Assembly (NCBI GenBank): GCA_964633405.1
Contig: CAZWFV010000003.1
Span: 1 to 36,879 of the forward strand
Length of the DNA: 36,879 bases
From: JAMCRD01 sp964633405
Lineage (GTDB): Bacteria; Patescibacteriota; Minisyncoccia; UBA6257; Colwellbacteraceae
Direction of reading: 5' to 3'
Shown here: one piece after another, positions 32,840 through 36,879 of the stretch
How positions within the stretch are numbered: the stretch's first letter is position 1
Layout of the letters: the number at the start of each line of letters is the position of its first letter
Notes under the pieces: generated by a model
Seen by the model: the letters and a program-made list of their open reading frames with translations, nothing else
What the model was told of the DNA's origin: nothing
Database searches by the model: none
Made by a program: the position numbers and the translations under genes

Positions 32840-33715
32840 ATGGTTAGAAATCTGCGAGAGACACTGACCGATGCCGACAGCCGCAGGGTGGCGGTAGGAC
32901 ACTTCAATATATCCGACCTCGCCGCCTTCAACGGCATAACTGCCGCGGCCCAGGAATTGAAATTGCCCATCCTGATCGGGGTATCCGAGGGCGAGAGGAA
33001 ATTCATCGGAGTGAGAGCCGCGGCGGCGCTGATAAAATCGTATCGGGAGCAGTACGACTTCTTCCCGATCTACCTGAACGCCGACCACACCCACTCGTTG
33101 GACAAGGTGAAGGAAGCGGCCGAGGCCGGATTCGACGAGATTCTATTCGACGGATCAGCTCTCGGCTTCGAGGACAACATACGTCAGACCAAAGAAGCGG
33201 TGCGAATGGTCCACGCCATCAATCCAGGGATAGTCGTCGAGGGTGAGATAGGTTACATCGGCTCTTCCTCGGAGATAATAGACAAGAGGCCGGACAGCTC
33301 ATTGAAGCTTTCCACGCCGGAGGACGCCGTCCGTTTTGTAAAGGAGACGGGGGTGGACGTGTTGGCTCCGGCCGTAGGCAATATGCACGGCCTCTTAAAG
33401 GAGATGGTCACGGGACAGGCTCACAAGCGTCTCGATATAAACCTTATCAGCGAGATAAAAAGAACCTGCGGCATATTCATGACCCTGCACGGGGGATCGG
33501 GCACCGCCGACGAGGACTTCGTCGCAGCGGCGAAAAACGGCATGACGATCATCCATGTCTCAAGCGAGCTCCGTCTCGCTTGGCGGCGCGGCGTTGAACA
33601 GGGGCTCAAGGAACATCCCGACGAGATCGCCCCATACAAACTCTTTCCCGTGGCGGTTGATAATATTTACAAGATAGTCAGAGATAGGTTGCGCCTATTC
33701 AACGGTTTGAACTGA
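32840..33715 (+). CDS. fba: Class II fructose-bisphosphate aldolase
   Basis: Splits fructose-1,6-bisphosphate to triose phosphates using a divalent metal. 291 residues. GHFNISDLAAFNGIT at the start, YLNADHTHSLDK with catalytic Asp and first metal His, EGEIGYIGSSSE, the metal-His segment VGNMHGLLKE (usually GTAHG) and TLHGGSGT. Also compatible with tagatose- or fuculose-type class II aldolases, but the context of GAPDH, transketolase and sugar kinase favours FBP. Last gene of the operon. Confidence 0.9.
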   Translation: MVRNLRETLTDADSRRVAVGHFNISDLAAFNGITAAAQELKLPILIGVSEGERKFIGVRAAAALIKSYREQYDFFPIYLNADHTHSLDKVKEAAEAGFDEILFDGSALGFEDNIRQTKEAVRMVHAINPGIVVEGEIGYIGSSSEIIDKRPDSSLKLSTPEDAVRFVKETGVDVLAPAVGNMHGLLKEMVTGQAHKRLDINLISEIKRTCGIFMTLHGGSGTADEDFVAAAKNGMTIIHVSSELRLAWRRGVEQGLKEHPDEIAPYKLFPVAVDNIYKIVRDRLRLFNGLN

Positions 33716-33728
33716 AACCTGCGACCTC

Positions 33729-33756
33729 TTGAGTTTATTAAATTAATCCTTACAAT
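33729..33756 (+). promoter_or_regulatory. rplY promoter
   Basis: -35 TTGAGT (33729-33734), 16-bp spacer, -10 TACAAT (33751-33756), then 21 nt to ATG 33778: a short leader of about 15 nt without Shine-Dalgarno. Confidence 0.6.
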
Positions 33757-33777
33757 GGGGATTGTTGCTTTATTGAA

Positions 33778-34443
33778 ATGATTGAATTAAAGACAGAAAA
33801 AAGGACTTTGCTCGGCAGGGCCAGCGCGGGATTGCGCAAGAAGGGCCTAATTCCAGCCGAACTCTACGGTCACGGCATAGCCAACCTCCACCTTGCGCTC
33901 AATACCCGGGATTTCGAAAAAGTGTACCGCGAGGCCGGAGAGAACACGGTCATAAACATTATGGTGGACGGCAAGCCACACCCGGCCCTGATCTATTATG
34001 TGGAACGCGATTACCTGAAGGATGAGCTGCTTGCAGTCGACCTATACCAGGTGAACATGAAGGAGGAGCTCCAGACCGAGATTCCATTGGACTTCAAGGG
34101 CGAATCCCCGGCCATAAAGGAAAGCGGGGTATTGATCAAAGCAATGGACGTCGTCGAAGTCAGGGCCCTGCCTCAGAATTTGCCGGAGTCGATAGCGGTC
34201 GACCTGACCAAATTGGAGAAGATAGGCGACAGTATATACGTGCGCGATCTGATCCAGAGTGATAAATTTGAATACTTAGTCGAGCCGGACACTGTCGTGG
34301 CCAGCATCACCGAGCAGGTTGAAGAGGAAGTCGTTGAACCAACGATTACCCCCGAGGAGGTAGTGGTGGAAACAGAGGAGAAGAAGGCCGAGCGCGAACA
34401 AGCCAAGGCCACCGAGACGGGAGGAGAAGAGGCTCAGAAGTAA
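33778..34443 (+). CDS. rplY: Ribosomal protein bL25, CTC-type (two-domain)
   Basis: Binds 5S rRNA in the large subunit. 221 residues: L25 domain at 1-95 (KRTLLGRASAGLRKKGLIPAELYG read in parts: RASAGLRKKGLIPAELYG), TL5/CTC C-terminal beta domain to about 180 (VLIKAMDVVEVRALPQNLP), then an acidic Glu-rich tail. The last codons and TAA stop form one arm of the downstream terminator. Confidence 0.95.
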   Translation: MIELKTEKRTLLGRASAGLRKKGLIPAELYGHGIANLHLALNTRDFEKVYREAGENTVINIMVDGKPHPALIYYVERDYLKDELLAVDLYQVNMKEELQTEIPLDFKGESPAIKESGVLIKAMDVVEVRALPQNLPESIAVDLTKLEKIGDSIYVRDLIQSDKFEYLVEPDTVVASITEQVEEEVVEPTITPEEVVVETEEKKAEREQAKATETGGEEAQK

Positions 34444-34453
34444 GCCTCTTTTT
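34428..34453 (+). terminator. Terminator overlapping the rplY stop
   Basis: AGAGGCT (34428-34434) pairs with AGCCTCT (34443-34449), 8-nt loop, then a run of T to 34453. The stop codon is inside the hairpin. Confidence 0.75.
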
Positions 34454-34457
34454 CACA

Positions 34458-34463
34458 TATAAT
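34458..34463 (+). promoter_or_regulatory. Sigma-factor gene -10 box
   Basis: TATAAT just after the rplY terminator; 32 nt before ATG 34496, giving a leader of about 25 nt. No clear -35 box, so it may depend on an alternative sigma or activator. Confidence 0.45.
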
Positions 34464-34495
34464 GTAACGTTACCGATAAAGTAGCGTATTTACCT

Positions 34496-35059
34496 ATGGG
34501 AACAGACATCTTCGGCGCAGCCGACTTCAACACCCTCGCAGCGCGGATGAAAGGGGGCGACAGGAAAGCGGCCGCGACTATATACGATAAATTATTTCCC
34601 AAAGCCTACGGCTTCATCCTCGCCAGAACCAGCAACGAAGAAGCATCCGAGGATCTGGCCCAGGAGATATTCATCAAGCTCATTGAGAAAGTAAACAGCT
34701 TTGACGATAAGCGCGGCAGTTTCACTGTATGGTTCTGGCGGATAGTTCAGAACTCGTTGATCGACTACTACCGCATCAAGAGGCCAGTGCCGTTCTCCAG
34801 CTTTGACGAGAGGACGGTCGAATCTATGGCTGTCAGCCGCGGACCAGACGACATCGACGAGAGGTTACGATATCTCCGGCTGATCGATTTGGTGAAAACG
34901 TTGAGCGAAGAGGAACGAGAGATGTTCGAACTACGCTTCATTGCCGAGATGAGTTACAAGGACATAGCCGAGCTTACCGACAGGTCGGAAGGATCATTGA
35001 GGATAGCGGCCATGCGACTCAAGGAGAAAATAAGGAACGAATTCAAAGATGAGATTTAA
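34496..35059 (+). CDS. ECF-type RNA polymerase sigma factor
   Basis: 187 residues, domains 2 and 4 only. Region 2: YDKLFPKAYGFILARTSN, EDLAQEIFIKLIEKV, and FTVWFWRIVQNSLIDYYR (-10 recognition). Region 4: LSEEEREMFELRFIAEMSYKDIA and a helix-turn-helix ending RIAAMRLKEKIR (-35 recognition). The next gene overlaps by 11 nt and encodes a one-helix membrane protein, the arrangement of sigma/anti-sigma pairs. Confidence 0.93.
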   Translation: MGTDIFGAADFNTLAARMKGGDRKAAATIYDKLFPKAYGFILARTSNEEASEDLAQEIFIKLIEKVNSFDDKRGSFTVWFWRIVQNSLIDYYRIKRPVPFSSFDERTVESMAVSRGPDDIDERLRYLRLIDLVKTLSEEEREMFELRFIAEMSYKDIAELTDRSEGSLRIAAMRLKEKIRNEFKDEI

Positions 35060-35738
35060 CTTTCTGAACAAATACAGAGACCTGCCCAAGTCATTAGGGA
35101 CAGCTCTCTTGCCGGACAAAGAAACGGTGGATAGCAACAAGAAGGCGTTCCTGGCGCATTTCGATGCGAGCCACGGGACGGTCGCGAAGCGCGGTCTGGC
35201 TTTCGGCCTGAAAGTTGCCGCCGTGACGATGGTCGCGGTAATAGCCCTTGTATCGGGAGCCTCGGTTTACGCCGACACCCAAAACATCCCGGCCAACAGC
35301 GTATTTTATCCGCTAAAGCGCTTGAGCGAATCAATCAGATTAGCCCTGGCCAAGCCACAGGACAAACCTAAGTTACAAGCCGATCTCGCTGAGCGCCGGG
35401 TGCAAGAGATAGATTATCTTGTCCAGCAGAAATCCTCATTAAAGAAGGTGCCTCAGCTGGAGAACGATCTGAACAGCTCACTGCTCAAATCAATCAAATA
35501 TGCCAAGGAAAGCGGCTTGAGCGGGACCGATTTAGGCTCTTTCTGCAACCAGGTTTCGAGCATCATCGCCATGCCTTCGAGCACCGCAGCGGGAGGCAGC
35601 CTTAACAACCCCCATCTTCTGGAAATGTTTTATAACCAATGCGAAGAACAATCTCAGCGATCACAGCAAGTCCAGCAAGGCAAAGGCAAAAGCGGTCAGC
35701 AATCCCAGCAAGCCCAACACGGTAAAAGTAAGAAGTAA
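35049..35738 (+). CDS. DUF5667 membrane protein, putative partner of the sigma factor
   Basis: 229 residues. A cytoplasmic N-terminus of about 55 residues, one membrane helix (VAAVTMVAVIALVSGASVYA), then the DUF5667 pattern: NIPANSVFYPLKRLSESIRLALAKP and LQADLAERRVQEIDYL, two Cys in the distal part, and a Gln/Lys/Ser-rich tail. A cytoplasmic end beside a sigma factor and an outside sensor-like domain suggest anti-sigma function; that role is inferred from overlap and topology, not known for the family. Confidence 0.82.
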   Translation: MRFNFLNKYRDLPKSLGTALLPDKETVDSNKKAFLAHFDASHGTVAKRGLAFGLKVAAVTMVAVIALVSGASVYADTQNIPANSVFYPLKRLSESIRLALAKPQDKPKLQADLAERRVQEIDYLVQQKSSLKKVPQLENDLNSSLLKSIKYAKESGLSGTDLGSFCNQVSSIIAMPSSTAAGGSLNNPHLLEMFYNQCEEQSQRSQQVQQGKGKSGQQSQQAQHGKSKK

Positions 35739-35752
35739 ACGCTCTGATCCGA

Positions 35753-35781
35753 TTGGCACAGTAGCTGTATCGAAGTAGAAT
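35753..35781 (+). promoter_or_regulatory. Promoter of the coiled-coil envelope gene
   Basis: -35 TTGGCA (35753-35758), 17-bp spacer, -10 TAGAAT (35776-35781), 9 nt to ATG 35791. The -35 box lies outside the 177-bp repeat; the second copy (TAGAAT at 35953-35958) has only the -10 box. Confidence 0.6.
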
Positions 35782-36118
35782 GTATTTGCTATGAGGCTGA
35801 AGCCCATAATCGTTTGCGACGTAAAATCCGGCGGGTCAGACGTCTATTCCAGCCGCAGGTCCATAATCAATCTCAGTAAGATTAAACGGATAGTTGCGCC
35901 CACCCAGCGGAAGATATCGATGTTGCTGGCCGTGACGTTGCCTGTATCGAAGTAGAATGTATTTGCTATGAGGCTGAAGCCCATAATCGTTTGCGACGTA
36001 AAATCCGGCGGGTCAGACGTCTATTCCAGCCGCAGGTCCATAATCAATCTCAGTAAGATTAAACGGATAGTTGCGCCCACCCAGCGGAAGATATCGATGT
36101 TGCTGGCCGTGACGTTGC
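35765..36118. repeat. Exact 177-bp tandem duplication (35765-35941 and 35942-36118)
   Basis: Two adjacent copies identical by eye, each with the -10 box, ATG and about 51 codons of the envelope gene. Identity extends by a single extra base at the junction. The unit is a multiple of three but a TAG inside the repeated -10 box prevents read-through from the first copy. Confidence 0.93.
35791..35955 (+). pseudogene. Truncated duplicate start of the coiled-coil envelope gene (54 codons)
   Basis: Same first 51 residues as the intact gene (MRLKPIIVCDVKSGG start to VTLP), then VSK and a TAG that is part of the second copy's -10 box. It lacks the coiled coil and has only part of the membrane/signal segment. 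It holds the only complete promoter, so the intact gene downstream probably depends on transcription through it. Confidence 0.8.
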
Positions 36119-36879
36119 CGCTATTATTCCTGACCTCGGTTGTAGCCCCGACCACGATCGGCAGCACTACCACAGGTTCAGCCAGCTCGACCGCAGCTCA
36201 ACGCCAAGCGCTTGAGTCTCAACTGCAGCAACTGGAGAGCCAAATCTCTTCTTATGAGACGACCATCGCCAACTATCAGAAGCAGGGCAGCAGCCTGACC
36301 AACGAGATAAACACCCTTAACGCGAATATCGCGAAGATAAACCTACAGATAAGGGCCATTAACATATCCCTAGACCAACTCAACGGACAGATACAGGATA
36401 CGAATTCGCAGATCGCCACGACCGAGGACAACATAAATACGAGCAAGATGGGTCTGGCCAGCGCCCTGCAGAGTCTCTATGAGAGCGACAACCAGAGTCT
36501 GGCCGAGATTCTCTTGGCCCACCCTCAGTTATCAGATTTCTTCGATAACGTGAACAACCTCGACCTGTTGCAGCAGAACGTCCAGGTGGCCATAATCAAG
36601 CTATCATCGTTGGAATCCAACCTCCAGAATCAGAAACAGGAATTGGGGGTGAAACTCTCCGATACAGCGACCCTTAAAGCCTATCAGGCCCAGCAAGCCC
36701 AGGTCCTGCAGTCAACCAAGAGTCAGAAAAGCACCCTGCTGACGGAAACAAAGGGCAAGGAGTCGGCCTATCAGAAAATTCTGGTAAGTACGCAGAAGAC
36801 GGCCGCCCAGATCCGTAACCAGATATTCCAACTGCTAGGCGGCGGGACGCTGACTTTCGAAAAGGCTTATGAATATGCC
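35968..36879 (+). CDS. PcsB/CwlO-type coiled-coil envelope protein (partial, runs off window)
   Basis: 304 codons visible. A basic N-terminus and one hydrophobic helix (ISMLLAVTLPLLFLTSVVAP) act as signal or anchor. Long coiled coil follows (RQALESQLQQLESQISSYE, NTLNANIAKINLQIRAI), then YESDNQSLAEILLAHPQLSDFFDNV, a signature of the PcsB-type coiled-coil domain, and a second coil. The visible end QLLGGGTLTFEKAYEYA suggests a following wall-hydrolase domain (M23 peptidase or transglycosylase type) outside the window; that is inferred. Probably a murein-hydrolase or its activator, close to an envelope-sigma locus. Confidence 0.82.
   Translation, partial: MRLKPIIVCDVKSGGSDVYSSRRSIINLSKIKRIVAPTQRKISMLLAVTLPLLFLTSVVAPTTIGSTTTGSASSTAAQRQALESQLQQLESQISSYETTIANYQKQGSSLTNEINTLNANIAKINLQIRAINISLDQLNGQIQDTNSQIATTEDNINTSKMGLASALQSLYESDNQSLAEILLAHPQLSDFFDNVNNLDLLQQNVQVAIIKLSSLESNLQNQKQELGVKLSDTATLKAYQAQQAQVLQSTKSQKSTLLTETKGKESAYQKILVSTQKTAAQIRNQIFQLLGGGTLTFEKAYEYA

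Noticed and set aside
15049..35948. Shared TGCCTGT near both duplication junctions as a recombination signal
   Set aside because: Seven bases, and in the second case the word is created by the junction itself; chance is the simplest explanation.
1..36879. CRISPR arrays, toxin-antitoxin pairs, insertion sequences with inverted repeats, restriction systems
   Set aside because: I looked for regularly spaced repeats and for characteristic proteins and found none; the only repeats are the two exact tandem duplications.

Overview
The window looks like a chromosomal segment of an ultra-small bacterium of the Candidate Phyla Radiation (Patescibacteria). This is an inference from gene content: compact, tightly packed genes, a eukaryote/archaea-like IleRS, RNase J, split transketolase, a patchy sugar-phosphate metabolism, a Ser-linker PG-binding surface protein, DUF5667 and SPW small proteins. 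No rRNA gene is present to place it more precisely. TGA is used as an ordinary stop (for example smpB, rpiB), so the UGA-recoded CPR lineages are excluded.

Layout. 1-1200: debris of at least two sources: the end of a P-type-ATPase-like membrane protein, a small ORF, the 5' part of an amidase-like gene, then the 3' part of a serine recombinase that runs with a frameshift into the 3' end of tmRNA. 1201-1969 (minus): smpB and ssrA, 1 nt apart. 2046-8287: three aminoacyl-tRNA synthetases, argS-ileS (plus) and trpS (minus, overlapping ileS tail to tail). IleS carries an entire histidine-phosphatase domain in its zinc-knuckle loop, the most striking feature of the window. 8321-15740 (minus): one long operon-like run gpmI, holin-like membrane protein, secG, peptide-binding protein, phosphosugar isomerase, tRNA-Leu(CAG), RNase J, strong terminator; its promoter and first 195 gpmI codons are exactly duplicated in tandem (682 bp). 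15790-20567: a winged-helix protein, then a strong promoter with a 320-nt structured leader and a 1170-aa secreted modular surface protein. 20618-25128: thiol-redox genes (DsbA-like, glutaredoxin, thioredoxin reductase), an SPW mini membrane protein, an rRNA/tRNA methylase, DUF192 and an MFS transporter. 25185-33715: central carbon genes gap, rpiB, rpe, split transketolase, pfkB-type kinase and class II aldolase, interleaved with three proteins of unknown function. 33778 to the end: ribosomal protein L25, an ECF-type sigma factor with a DUF5667 partner, and a coiled-coil envelope protein cut by the window edge, preceded by a second exact tandem duplication (177 bp).

Functionally, the isomerase, aldolase, GAPDH, phosphoglycerate mutase, transketolase, Rpe and RpiB link hexose phosphates, pentose phosphates and triose phosphates; no transaldolase or PfkA-type phosphofructokinase is visible here. 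A recurring signal is a TATAAT-like box 6-9 nt before the start codon of at least eleven genes, which predicts leaderless mRNAs as the default, with long leaders only for a few genes.
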